Shown: positions 25,309 through 33,549, counted from the first letter of the stretch. The stretch: 64,000 nt of DNA from JAUIAS01 sp030425395 (GCA_043553855.1 CP121336.1:3286001-3350000); one strand, 5' to 3'. The notes: generated by a model from the sequence alone, not told the origin. Made by a program: numbers and translations.

Positions 25309-25770
25309 ATGCCCGATCATTATGTTGAGCAAGAAATGTGTCCGATCGCGCTTGCTTCGCATCTTCTTGGCGACAAATGGATACCTATCATCATTAGAGA
25401 CATCGCTCTTTTTGATAGGCGAACGTTCAATGATCTATTGAAAAACAACCTGGAAAAAATTTCGTCTGGTTCCTTGACATCTCGCTTACAGCGACTTGTC
25501 CATTTAGAGATGTTAGTAGTAACGGGCGACGACACGCATTCTCAGAAAAAAATCTATAGCTTGACCGAAGCGGGAATTGGGTTTGTTCCAGTTGTCTTTA
25601 AGATGGCAAGTTGGACTGCAGAGTTCCGAAATCCATCTCCAGTGGTTGTTGCGATGTCTCAGCCCTATATTGATGGTGACGTTGATGCTATTGATTTCTT
25701 TTTGAAGACTATGCGTGATATTCACATTCACAAGACTACTGTTCCTGAGCCATTGTGGTGGAAGAGTTAA
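25309..25770 (+). CDS. HxlR-family transcriptional regulator
   Basis: This 153-residue winged-helix protein starts with CPIALASHLLGDKWIPIIIRD, the HxlR N-terminal Cys and helix. It continues with the recognition part ISSGSLTSRLQRLVHLEML and the wing KKIYSLTEAGIGFVPV. Unlike the usual 110-residue members it has a C-terminal extension of about 60 residues (WTAEFRNPSPVVVAMSQPY ... PEPLWWKS). GGGGAGG precedes ATG 25309. The divergent position and the operator palindrome make it the regulator of the eleven-gene operon. The Cys near the start could sense thiol-reactive or electrophilic compounds. Confidence 0.88.
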   Translation: MPDHYVEQEMCPIALASHLLGDKWIPIIIRDIALFDRRTFNDLLKNNLEKISSGSLTSRLQRLVHLEMLVVTGDDTHSQKKIYSLTEAGIGFVPVVFKMASWTAEFRNPSPVVVAMSQPYIDGDVDAIDFFLKTMRDIHIHKTTVPEPLWWKS

Positions 25771-25777
25771 ACTATGC

Positions 25778-26458
25778 TTATAGGATACCAGCAATCTTTG
25801 TGATTGAACGCATGTCGATTTCGAGACCGTTCATCAGTTGCCCATACTCAGGGCTAGTAGCCAAAGCGTCGTATGTTCTCTCGACTGCGGAAATGTCTGG
25901 ATACGTCACGCCCAGCATGTAAGCACCAAGATCAGAGCCGGTGAGTGTTTGTCCCATGCGCATGGTTTGTGCGCCTGTTGATTTGAATACGGGCGCGGTT
26001 TTGCTGAGCAACTCCAACATCGTGGCCTCTTCCAAGGACCGCCTATGGGCCCTCGTCAGCATGAGATACTTTGGCTTGGGTTCAAGCTTTGGTTCGAACT
26101 GGATCGGTTTTCCGCGAAATACATTTCGAGAAAAGGGCGCTACAGCATGATCGTTGAGCATACGCGAATATGCGGAGGATTGTGGGATCATGTTCATAAC
26201 GCCCTCAAATCCTTGCAGGTCATCAAAGAACTGAACGAACACCAAAGCCCCGGGATGGCAGCCTGAAATCACGCTGCCATAGGTTATGCGAACCGCACCA
26301 TTTTGTCGGCAGTCTTGAGCAAAATGTGCCATATCCTCCAAGGCGGATGACTTGCTTTCTGCGGGGCAAGTAGCCGCTGTGATCGCGATAAAATTGGGGA
26401 TCGACTTCCGAGAGCCTCCAGTTCTGTTGAGATTGATTAAGTCTGGTCCGATTTTGAC
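25778..26458 (-). pseudogene. 5'-truncated NIPSNAP/ABM-like gene
   Basis: An open minus-strand frame runs from 26458 to the stop at 25778. The homology-like part starts near 26401 (IPNFIAITAATCPAESKSS) and continues with YGSVISGCHPGALVFVQFFD, FSRNVFRGKPIQFEP and a second barrel half, so two dimeric-barrel domains are present. In the place where a start is expected the codon is ATC, and no ATG precedes it before the stop at 26459. The first usable starts (TTG 26341, ATG 26332) fall inside the first domain. The 5' end was apparently lost in the rearrangement that also truncated the HxlR fragment. A shortened 187-residue protein is still possible. Confidence 0.6.
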
Positions 26459-26461
26459 CTA

Positions 26462-26713
26462 GGACAAACACCAGCACAGAAGAAACTCTACTTCCTCTCC
26501 GAGGCAGGTATCGCCTTTGTGCCGATCTTGTTTAACTTGGCAAGCTGGACTGCCGAGTTCAGAGGGCCCGCGTCAGATATTGTTGCGCTCACCAGTCCCT
26601 TTCTCTCAGCGCAAAGCAACTTGCAAAAGAAGCTACTTGATCGACTGCGCCAGATTCATGTGGCGAAGACAATTGAACCAACGCCTTTATGGTGGCTGGC
26701 TGACAAGCTGTGA
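26462..26713 (+). pseudogene. HxlR regulator, C-terminal fragment
   Basis: The plus-strand frame reads GQTPAQKKLYFLSEAGIAFV, then WTAEFRGP and PTPLWWLADKL, and ends at 26713. It matches the last half of the intact HxlR gene (QKKIYSLTEAGIGFVPV, WTAEFRNP, PEPLWW). The N-terminal helix-turn-helix is missing; sequence similarity stops near 26462. It is a remnant of a second regulator, formerly divergent from the truncated NIPSNAP-like gene to its left. Confidence 0.75.
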
Positions 26714-26747
26714 ATCTGTGGCTACACGCTGTTGCGGATCGGCAATG

Positions 26748-27137
26748 TCAACTTTGGGTTTCAAACACCACGCCAGCCTGATCCGCCCACGGCAGTGCCG
26801 CACAATTGCTGAGGTTAATTTCGGTTACGGCGACGGCGTCGCGCTTATAGACCAGCCGCTTCAACACATCTGGCGCGAGATAGGCCAGCCGCAACTGTCG
26901 GCTGACATGGCGCTCAGCGAGGTTCACTGCGATTGCCAAATCCCGCACGGTGCCGAACTCGCCTGCCTCCATGCGCCGTCGCCAGCCCCAAGCACGGCCA
27001 ATGGCGCGCAGAATATGCGGGTCTTGGGTGTTATCCTCGCTGGGCAGGTAATCAGCGGGCGGCAAGATTTTCGGCCTCCCGTTTTTCCTGCGCACTTTCA
27101 GTGGGACGAAGACCTGAATGGTGTCGGGCGCGGCCAT
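26748..27137 (-). CDS. Recombinase-associated HTH protein
   Basis: This 129-residue protein is coupled to the serine recombinase (its ATG overlaps the recombinase stop, TAATG). The middle FGTVRDLAIAVNLAERHVSR and QLRLAYLAPDVLKRL form a helix-turn-helix like that of ParB-type proteins or of the C-terminal part of larger recombinases. The N-terminus PLKVRRKNGRPKILPP is basic. It may direct the recombinase to DNA or control excision. It has no assigned function. Confidence 0.65.
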   Translation of the reverse strand: MAAPDTIQVFVPLKVRRKNGRPKILPPADYLPSEDNTQDPHILRAIGRAWGWRRRMEAGEFGTVRDLAIAVNLAERHVSRQLRLAYLAPDVLKRLVYKRDAVAVTEINLSNCAALPWADQAGVVFETQS

Positions 27138-28459
27138 TATTCCGCGGCCTCAAGCTGGCGTGGGGTCATCATCTCTCGCATGACGCCAGCAATCCCATCG
27201 GTGCGCAGATCAATAACAAGGCCCTCAGCGGTCACTGTAACGCGCCTGACTAGAAGCTGAATGATGCGGGCCTGTTCGCCCGGAAAGAGCTGATCCCACA
27301 GCTTGGGAAACTGCTGCAGGGCGTCAATGGCCTCTGCCTCGGGTATATCCTCGCGGTCCAGTGCAGCAATGACCTGTGCCGTGGTTTCTGGCGTGCGCAG
27401 GACACGGCGGATTTCCGTGATGACGGCTGCCTCAGCGGTGTCGGCCGGCAAACGTCTCGGGATGCCATCCTCGGGTGTCTCTCGGTTCTTGAGGAGGTCC
27501 ATGGAGACGTAATAGCGGTACCGGCGCGTTCCCTTCTTGGTGCTGGAGGGCGTCATGGCCGCGCCGGTTGCGGTGAACAGCAGTCCCTTCAGGAGCGCAG
27601 GCGTTTGCGTCCGGCTGCTATTGGCGCGCTTGCGAGGGCTTTCACCCATAATGTCATGGACCTGATCCCAAAGCCGCGCGTCGATGATGGCGTCATGCTC
27701 GCCTGGATATGCGGTGCCTTTGTGGACGGCCTCACCGCGATACACGCGATTGTTCAGGAGCCGATAGAGATAACCCTTGTCGATCAGCGTTCCCTGCTTG
27801 TTGCGGAACCCGTCGCTGCGCAGGTCCCGCGCGAGCACGGTGGCGGAGCCGATCTCGACAAAACGCTCGAACACCATGCGGACCTTGGCGGCTTCCTCGG
27901 TGTTGACCACCAGCTTACGGTCGCGCACGTCATATCCGAGGGGTATGTTGCCGCCCATCCACATGCCCTTCATGCGCGACGCTTTCACCTTGTCGCGGAT
28001 CCGTTCGGCGGTAACTTCTCGCTCGAACTGAGCAAAGGACAGCAGAATGTTCAGCGTCAGCCGGCCCATGGATGTGGTGGTGTTGAATGATTGCGTGACC
28101 GACACGAAGGTCACGCCATTGCGGTCAAAGACCTCCACCAGCTTGGAGAAATCCATCAGCGAGCGCGACAGACGGTCGATCTTGTAAACCACGACCACGT
28201 CGATCAACCCGTCGTCGATGTCGGCCAGAAGCTGCTTGAGACCGGGACGTTCGAGGGTACCACCTGAGATGCCGCCATCGTCATATTGGTCACGCACCAG
28301 CGCCCAGCCTTCGGACTTCTGGCTGGCGATATACGCTTCGCAGGCTTCCCGCTGCGCATGGAGACTGTTGAACTCTTGCTCGAGGCCTTCTTCACTGGAT
28401 TTGCGGGTGTAGATGGCACAGCGCTGGCGGCGGGGCGATTTCGCGGTCATATTCATCAT
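27137..28459 (-). CDS. Large serine recombinase (phage integrase)
   Basis: This 440-residue protein has an N-terminal resolvase domain with the nucleophile Ser in YTRKSSEEGLEQEFNSLHAQ (near residue 20), the catalytic arginines in VYKIDRLSRSLMDF and TAERIRDK, and DDGGISGGTLERPGL. A recombinase domain (IPLGYDVRDRKLVVN, VYRGEAVHKG) follows, and a C-terminal part replaces the usual zinc ribbon. It is shorter than phiC31-type integrases and lacks an obvious Cys4 ribbon. It probably integrates and excises this prophage. It overlaps the DUF2924 gene by 4 nt. Confidence 0.92.
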   Translation of the reverse strand: MMNMTAKSPRRQRCAIYTRKSSEEGLEQEFNSLHAQREACEAYIASQKSEGWALVRDQYDDGGISGGTLERPGLKQLLADIDDGLIDVVVVYKIDRLSRSLMDFSKLVEVFDRNGVTFVSVTQSFNTTTSMGRLTLNILLSFAQFEREVTAERIRDKVKASRMKGMWMGGNIPLGYDVRDRKLVVNTEEAAKVRMVFERFVEIGSATVLARDLRSDGFRNKQGTLIDKGYLYRLLNNRVYRGEAVHKGTAYPGEHDAIIDARLWDQVHDIMGESPRKRANSSRTQTPALLKGLLFTATGAAMTPSSTKKGTRRYRYYVSMDLLKNRETPEDGIPRRLPADTAEAAVITEIRRVLRTPETTAQVIAALDREDIPEAEAIDALQQFPKLWDQLFPGEQARIIQLLVRRVTVTAEGLVIDLRTDGIAGVMREMMTPRQLEAAE

Positions 28460-28911
28460 GCTTCACCCCGCTTGCGCTCGCGCAGGCCAAAAAAGCGGTA
28501 CCCGTTCCACCGCGTGCCCGTGATGGCCCTCGCAACCGCCGAGAGCGACTTGTAGCGCTGCCCGCCCCAATCGAAGCCTTCCTTCAGAACCGTCACTGTG
28601 TGGGCGACGCCGTCCCATTCGCGGATCAGCTTGGTGCCCACCACAGGGTTGCGGGGGTCAGCAATCTGCGCCTTGCGCGTCAGCGTGCCCTCCACCTCAT
28701 CGGCCAGCATATCCAGCATGCGACGTGTCTGCTTGTCTGGGCCGCCGTAGGACAGTTCCTGGATCCGGTAAGCGAGACGGCTTTCCAAGAACGTGCGGCT
28801 GTTGTTGGGGGCAGGGGCGTTAAACAGCACCTGCCATTCGGCCTTTAGTTCTTTGACAGACATGGCTTTCAAAGCGGCCAAGCGCGCCAGGACGGGTTCG
28901 TATGTGGTCAT
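28456..28911 (-). CDS. DUF2924 family protein
   Basis: This 151-residue protein has the DUF2924 pattern: VLARLAALKAMSVKELKAEW, then NNSRTFLESRLAYRIQELSYGG and a C-terminal RGYRYKSLSAVARAITGTRWNG-like half (RYKSLSAVARAITGTRW). The family regularly accompanies serine recombinases in alphaproteobacterial prophages and may be a recombination directionality factor or DNA-binding partner; this is inference. AGAGGAG lies upstream of ATG 28911. It is coupled by 4-nt overlaps to genes on both sides. Confidence 0.85.
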   Translation of the reverse strand: MTTYEPVLARLAALKAMSVKELKAEWQVLFNAPAPNNSRTFLESRLAYRIQELSYGGPDKQTRRMLDMLADEVEGTLTRKAQIADPRNPVVGTKLIREWDGVAHTVTVLKEGFDWGGQRYKSLSAVARAITGTRWNGYRFFGLRERKRGEA

Positions 28912-29111
28912 GCAGATCTCCTCTGAGTTGGAGTTGCAGTACCGCTCTGTTTGCGCGGGAAGTGTAGCGAACTGTCTCCAGCATTCTGGCATAGATGTTC
29001 GCGATCGCTGTCCATGAGGCGCACGACGGCCTTAGCCAGCAAGCCGTAGAGCTCGGTTCGGCGCTCGTGCGCCGTCATGCGGTCGGGGTGTAGGGGGTTG
29101 GGTCTTTTCAT
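28908..29111 (-). CDS. Small recombinase-operon protein
   Basis: This 67-residue protein starts MKRPNPLHPDRMTAHERRTE, followed by the helix LYGLLAKAVVRLMD and ending in the Thr/Gln-rich tail GTATPTQRRSA. Its stop overlaps the DUF2924 start by 4 nt, so it is first in the recombinase operon. The HPDRMT..ERR..L..LLA pattern is one I associate with small proteins that precede DUF2924 in prophages of this family. Function unknown. Confidence 0.7.
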   Translation of the reverse strand: MKRPNPLHPDRMTAHERRTELYGLLAKAVVRLMDSDREHLCQNAGDSSLHFPRKQSGTATPTQRRSA

Positions 29112-29231
29112 GTCTTTGGCAGCCGTGATTGGTGATGTCGTTACCAATCAAAAGCCAGCCCGAAGCCCCTCGTGGGACATACTGCACCCTGTGGCTACCT
29201 ATGAGTGCGAACAAGTGGTGAACATCACCTC

Positions 29232-29260
29232 TTGCGAAAGAAAGTTCCATCAATGATTAT
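29232..29260 (+). promoter_or_regulatory. Possible early promoter
   Basis: TTGCGA (29232-29237) and GATTAT (29255-29260) are separated by 17 nt, each with four of six consensus bases. They point to the small ORF at 29307 and the large early gene at 29511. This is the divergent region between the recombinase operon and the rightward early genes. Confidence 0.35.
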
Positions 29261-29306
29261 CAGAGGTTGAATCAGGCAGAGAACAAACACTCGTTAAGGT
29301 GATTTC

Positions 29307-29462
29307 ATGACGCGCAAATCAATTCCGATCGGTCCCAATATTCTTGCGTTGATCGAAGATGCGCGCATCGACCTTGCCCGAGCAGCACGGCCCGTTCGGA
29401 AATGCGTCTGTCCCGTTTCCAATTGCCCATCGGGTCATCGCAATTTCGAATTCCTAAAGTGA
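29307..29462 (+). CDS. 51-residue small protein
   Basis: A short frame begins ATGACGCGCAAATC, with AAGG 8 nt upstream. It encodes MTRKSIPIGPNILALIEDAR, then a basic segment IDLARAARPVRKC and the cysteine-bearing end CVCPVSNCPSGHRN. Three cysteines and a His could bind zinc. It is the first frame after the divergent promoter region and lies 48 nt upstream of the large gene at 29511. No similarity known to me. Confidence 0.45.
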   Translation: MTRKSIPIGPNILALIEDARIDLARAARPVRKCVCPVSNCPSGHRNFEFLK

Positions 29463-29510
29463 CATCAGGTTTGCAGACTGCAAAGTAAATAAGCGTTTTC
29501 GGAGACTTAT

Positions 29511-31685
29511 ATGGTACGTACCCCAGCCAAGACCTGCCCGAACCTTTCTCGACTGCTCAATGACGCAGAGCCGTCATTGCTATCGGCGTTTTTTCGGAGC
29601 AGGTCATTCGAAAGGCTGGATTGGCTGAAGAACTACCAGTTCGAGCCCGATGACCCCGAAGGCCCGGCTTCCGCTACCACTATGCTGCATCAAGAAAAAA
29701 TGGACCGGTTAGGGCCACTGGAGGCGGAGGCTGCGCGCATTGCCACCCTCATCGCTGACCGGGGTCAATTCGTGCTCGAAGGCTTGGCCAAGGCAAAGCT
29801 TGAACCGGAGCGCTGCCGTGAACTCATGAACCAGCGCGATCAACTTGCGCGCAGCCTTTGGGCCTTCACTTGCGAACAGAGCCTGTTCGAAGCGGCCGAA
29901 AACAGCCTGCACCTGCGCATGTACCGTCGCTACGACAAACACTATCAGACGTTTATGGCCGATCCGTCGGCGGCTGGCGGTCCTGACGCGGGCAGTGAAA
30001 TACTCGATGCGCTGCTTTTCCAGCTGAACACCGAGCTGGATCGAGGTGACGGCTACAGCATCGACCGTTTCGACATTCCGGAGGATGGGGATGAACCGGC
30101 CGCAGAGATGTATCTGCTGTTTCACCCCGCCCCCCCGACCAGCGTTCGAGAGATTGATGACTCCGGAAATCGGTCCCGCATCTATTTCCGACCGCCGGGT
30201 GAAGCGATGATCGTCTACACGCCTTTGACAGGCAGGGTGCATGTTCGGGCTGGCACCAGAACCCTGCGCCACACCATCGCCGAGCGATTCATTGAGACAG
30301 CTTTGGAACAGACGTATTCAAACCAGCCGGTCGATTTTCAGGCGTACGATATCTCGCAATTCCTGAACGGGTTTGATCTGAACCCGCCCGAACTGGACGA
30401 TGCGGTGATCCTGCGTGCTCAGGTGATCCGTGCCGAAATCAGCGTTGGCAATTTGGCAAACCGACTGTCGCTGTCAACGACGATCAATCAGGACATATCT
30501 GCCATAATAAGTGCTCAGCCCGGTCTGGACCGCATTTTCTCTCGCGCAGTCGCGATCCGTTTTGTCGAGATTGCAGTCAGGTATCGCCGCGCAGGCGCGG
30601 CCGCTGAGAAAACGCTCAACTTCACTTTGACCGACCGGAACACGAGCAGCCTTCTCAGCGTGGACGACCATTTCGAGCGCGTGCTCGGTCATAAATTGCT
30701 TCGGCATTGGAACATCCTGCAAGAGGGGCGCGCCCCGGGTGCTGCTGAAGGCATGACCATTGTGCCTGCACTACTCTCCATCTGGGACATCGGTGCAGAC
30801 AGGATTGCAGGCGCCTGGCTTCTGGATCGCGGGATCGATCCCGCTCTTCTGACAGAGTTGGGTTTCCTTGTGCCCGCGGGCTGGGAAGGCGAGGACCTGA
30901 TCGATGACGAAGACGGAATTGGCCCGGTTGCGGCAGAAGTCGTTGCACAACCGGACGAGGTCAATCTCAAAGTTGCAGAGGGCCAAATTACCCCCAGTAG
31001 TGGCAGTCCAGATCGTTATAGAATTTATCGTGTGCGCGATGGCTGGGTCGAAGAACATCTTCGCGCTCGATTGGAAGTTACGCTGGATGCGCCCGCCATC
31101 GAGGAATTGAATAAACACCTGCTGTATCTTGGCACGCTCGAGATCGACAACCGGGATGTTCCGATCTACCTGGCTCGCAGTCTGGACCAAGAAAAAGTCA
31201 GGGCGTCGGTCGACGGAGAGTTAAGGGCACGCAGCAGCCTTGGGATTGGACTGGTGCTGCAGGCAGGAAACGCGGCGGGGGCGTGCCTTGCTGCGAATGT
31301 TCTGACGCCTCTTGCCGATCACATGGAAGCCGACGAACCGGAAATCACCCTGGTTGCTGACAAGCTCAAGGCCATCTTTCGACGCGACCAATCTCTCGCG
31401 CGAGGCGGGCTGACCGTGCAGCTTGAACGCACTGGCGAAAATTCTGGAACGCTCTTTGTGCCGGGAAAGGGATCCATCGACATATCGGGTGAACAGAGGC
31501 TGCTCGTCGTTCAGCGGCTTGTAGACGCCCACAATAACGGCCCCGCACCAATCGTAACAGCAGATCTTATTTCAGGCATTGAGGACCAATCATTATCCAA
31601 CATTTTTGGGTCTGTGCTTTGGAAAAAGCTAAAGGCAGACTTTGTCCGATCTCCGAAACGTAAGTGGTGGGAGATCGCGATCTGA
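29511..31685 (+). CDS. 724-residue early protein of unknown function
   Basis: This large soluble protein has no domain I recognise. The N-terminal third is helical and charged (RLGPLEAEAARIATLIADRG; RSLWAFTCEQSLFEAAENSL). The middle contains mixed alpha/beta sequence with EMYLLFHPAPPTSVREIDDS and a DDHFERVLGHKLLRHWNIL helix. The last 70 residues (ISGEQRLLVVQRLVDAHNNG ... KKLKADFVRSPKRKWWEIAI, shortened here) look like a winged-helix domain of the response-regulator type. It is the first long gene to the right of the recombinase operon, upstream of a zinc-ribbon protein and a sigma-like factor. It may be a phage or cargo regulator or defence protein. Confidence 0.7.
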   Translation: MVRTPAKTCPNLSRLLNDAEPSLLSAFFRSRSFERLDWLKNYQFEPDDPEGPASATTMLHQEKMDRLGPLEAEAARIATLIADRGQFVLEGLAKAKLEPERCRELMNQRDQLARSLWAFTCEQSLFEAAENSLHLRMYRRYDKHYQTFMADPSAAGGPDAGSEILDALLFQLNTELDRGDGYSIDRFDIPEDGDEPAAEMYLLFHPAPPTSVREIDDSGNRSRIYFRPPGEAMIVYTPLTGRVHVRAGTRTLRHTIAERFIETALEQTYSNQPVDFQAYDISQFLNGFDLNPPELDDAVILRAQVIRAEISVGNLANRLSLSTTINQDISAIISAQPGLDRIFSRAVAIRFVEIAVRYRRAGAAAEKTLNFTLTDRNTSSLLSVDDHFERVLGHKLLRHWNILQEGRAPGAAEGMTIVPALLSIWDIGADRIAGAWLLDRGIDPALLTELGFLVPAGWEGEDLIDDEDGIGPVAAEVVAQPDEVNLKVAEGQITPSSGSPDRYRIYRVRDGWVEEHLRARLEVTLDAPAIEELNKHLLYLGTLEIDNRDVPIYLARSLDQEKVRASVDGELRARSSLGIGLVLQAGNAAGACLAANVLTPLADHMEADEPEITLVADKLKAIFRRDQSLARGGLTVQLERTGENSGTLFVPGKGSIDISGEQRLLVVQRLVDAHNNGPAPIVTADLISGIEDQSLSNIFGSVLWKKLKADFVRSPKRKWWEIAI

Positions 31686-31776
31686 GGTCAACTCCGATCC
31701 GGCTCCGTTCCGAGGTCTGACGAACTCCGATTCTCGCGTCCAATAGGAGTGCTCCACAGCAAAGAGGAGCACTTCC

Positions 31777-32022
31777 ATGCCGACTCCCGATACTTCCCGC
31801 CAGCCCGCCCAGATGAGCTGGGCCGGTGGCGCAAAATCAAAACCCAACCCTTTGAGCCCGGAATGGCGCTGCACGCGCTGTGACAAGCTGCTCGGCGTCT
31901 GCCGGGACGGCCGCATGCACCTGCGTTTCGCGCGGGGCCACGAGTATTTCGTTGGCTTTCCGGTCGTGGCCACCTGTCGGGGCTGCGGAACGCTGAACCA
32001 GGCGCAATCACCTGCGCGCTAA
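31777..32022 (+). CDS. Com-like zinc-ribbon protein
   Basis: This 81-residue protein has two CxxC knuckles: WRCTRCDKLLG near residue 31 and TCRGCGTLNQ near 68, separated by about 35 residues. The pattern C..C.K.L...C..CG..N resembles the Mu Com translational activator, which binds mRNA through a zinc ribbon. AGAGGAG is placed before the ATG. The N-terminal 25 residues are polar and probably flexible. It could control translation or expression of early genes. Confidence 0.65.
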   Translation: MPTPDTSRQPAQMSWAGGAKSKPNPLSPEWRCTRCDKLLGVCRDGRMHLRFARGHEYFVGFPVVATCRGCGTLNQAQSPAR

Positions 32023-32121
32023 GGCGCGCATCTCCCCAATTCCCTGAAATCGCAGAGACGCACGACGTCCTGACCTGGCCACTAGGAGGCGCTTGACGCC
32101 CGGCCGCAAGGCAGGCGTCCA

Positions 32122-32844
32122 ATGTCTATCGCGTGGCACGAGATCCGTGATCACCTCATGAATTCTTCATCAACTTTCAATTTCCAACGCAACTTCGATG
32201 CAATTCGGGGCAACAGCGAACCGCTCGCGTATTTCGCTGATCCGGCCGCATTGCTGGATACGCTGCACATCAGCGGCTGCGGCCCGGATGAGAAAAACCG
32301 GCTGCTGGTTGCACTGGTCAGGGCCGCACAGTCTGATGGCGAGACCGCCGATTGTGCCCTGACGCTGATGCTTCTGGCGCTCTGGCCGGGGCTGGATGCC
32401 GTTCGGCGCAGATCGATCTGGCGCAGGATCGGCACCGGCGACGAGGTTGCATCCGAAATACTGGCCCGGGCGTCCGAGGCCATTCGGGGTCTGGATCTGC
32501 AGCGGGTCAACTGGATCGCGGCAACCATCCTGCGGAACATCGAGCGGGACCTGATCAGAACGCGTCAACGCGAGGGCAGGCACCAGAGCCTCCGCAGTGC
32601 GACCGATCCCGATGCAATCCCGACCGCCTATGAAATGCTGTCGGGCGACGCCAGTCCCGAACTGCTCCACCGCGATCTCGTCCGCATCGTCGGCACGGAT
32701 GCGAATCTGGTGATCCGTGTGGCCATCGACGGGTTCTCTCAATCCGAGGTCGCGACCGAACTGGGGCTGTCTGAGGCGGCCACGCGCAAACGCTATCAGC
32801 GGGCGGCCCGGCGTTTGCGGGACGTCCTGCAAGAATTTCGCTGA
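32122..32844 (+). CDS. Sigma-70-like RNA polymerase factor
   Basis: This 240-residue protein has an ECF-type layout. A region-2-like part contains LALWPGLDAVRRRSIWRRIG and the helix NWIAATILRNIERDLIRTRQ (about residues 90-155). Region 4 is a helix-turn-helix, GFSQSEVATELGLSEAATRK RYQRAARRL, at about 205-235. It would redirect host RNA polymerase to phage or island promoters. An internal ATG at 32158 is an alternative start. It follows the Com-like gene after about 100 nt. An anti-sigma partner is not evident. Confidence 0.75.
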   Translation: MSIAWHEIRDHLMNSSSTFNFQRNFDAIRGNSEPLAYFADPAALLDTLHISGCGPDEKNRLLVALVRAAQSDGETADCALTLMLLALWPGLDAVRRRSIWRRIGTGDEVASEILARASEAIRGLDLQRVNWIAATILRNIERDLIRTRQREGRHQSLRSATDPDAIPTAYEMLSGDASPELLHRDLVRIVGTDANLVIRVAIDGFSQSEVATELGLSEAATRKRYQRAARRLRDVLQEFR

Positions 32845-32928
32845 TCGGATGTCCCGATCCCTGCGGTGCGGTGGCTTTTCCCATTCAGACGCCACCGCGC
32901 GCCCCACTCAAACCGAAAGTCGACCCGC

Positions 32929-33189
32929 ATGATTCACAAAGCCGACCTCTTGTCCGCAGACCTCAAGCGCATCCCCGGCCTCTACCGCCGCTGGGAGTTG
33001 TCGGAAATCCTGAAGAACCAGCGTGCATACCGCATCGAGAATGCCGGTGCCCACCAGGATGGGACGCCTCTCGTGGCGGTCTACGCCGACGCCGAGACGG
33101 GCCAGTTGGACGAACAGCACAACGCCTCAAACCAAGACGCCGAAGCGGTCCCGATCCCGTCTGGGACGATGTCGCGGCGGCCTGAGTAG
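32929..33189 (+). CDS. Small phage protein
   Basis: This 86-residue protein starts MIHKADLLSADLKRIPGLYR. It continues with WELSEILKNQRAYRIENA and an acidic tail ending in TMSRRPE. There is no known domain. It is first in a run of small early genes leading to the recombination module. The start was chosen because the frame extended to 32866 has no ribosome-binding site. Confidence 0.55.
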   Translation: MIHKADLLSADLKRIPGLYRRWELSEILKNQRAYRIENAGAHQDGTPLVAVYADAETGQLDEQHNASNQDAEAVPIPSGTMSRRPE

Positions 33190-33207
33190 AGGGAAAAAGA
33201 GGAGATC

Positions 33208-33549
33208 ATGTTCATGGGAACCACACCCTTTATCACCGTTCGCGCCAGCCGACCGCTGTCCGAGATCGAGTTCTGTGCCTGGGTGGCGCAGGCCGTTTCC
33301 GGCGACCGTCTGGAATACCACCGCGGCTTTCTGGCCGGCGATATTGTCCCGTCGGTTTCCAGTCTGGCGGCTAACGAGCGGACCGAACTGAGCCTTCTGG
33401 CGACGCGAGCGGCTTGGGTCGAGGGGCAGGGCCTTGTCCATTTGGTGCAACAGCGCCTGGGCCCAGACCTGTTTTCCTACCTTGCCATCGCACGTCCCAA
33501 GACATCCCGCACCGAACAGGCCGTCAAGCAGCTTGCTGCGGCCGCCTGA
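33208..33549 (+). CDS. Hypothetical early phage protein
   Basis: This 113-residue protein starts TPFITVRASRPLSEIEFCAW, continues with EYHRGFLAGDIVPSVSSLAA and a helical C-terminus GLVHLVQQRLGPDLFSYLAI. It is a compact alpha/beta protein without a known domain. AGAGGAGA precedes the ATG at 33208. It is part of the early operon. Confidence 0.65.
   Translation: MFMGTTPFITVRASRPLSEIEFCAWVAQAVSGDRLEYHRGFLAGDIVPSVSSLAANERTELSLLATRAAWVEGQGLVHLVQQRLGPDLFSYLAIARPKTSRTEQAVKQLAAAA

Larger units (their letters stand above)
20689..26713. mobile_element. AT-rich acquired island with small-protein operon
   Basis: Codon choice and base composition are visibly more AT-rich than on either side, where core genes (left) and prophage (right) are GC-rich. 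The island holds eleven minus-strand genes, a divergent HxlR regulator, and remnants of a second regulator/NIPSNAP pair. No transposase or integrase of its own is visible. Its left edge is just after tRNA-Ser, a common integration target, but I found no copy of the tRNA 3' end at the right edge. Confidence 0.6.
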
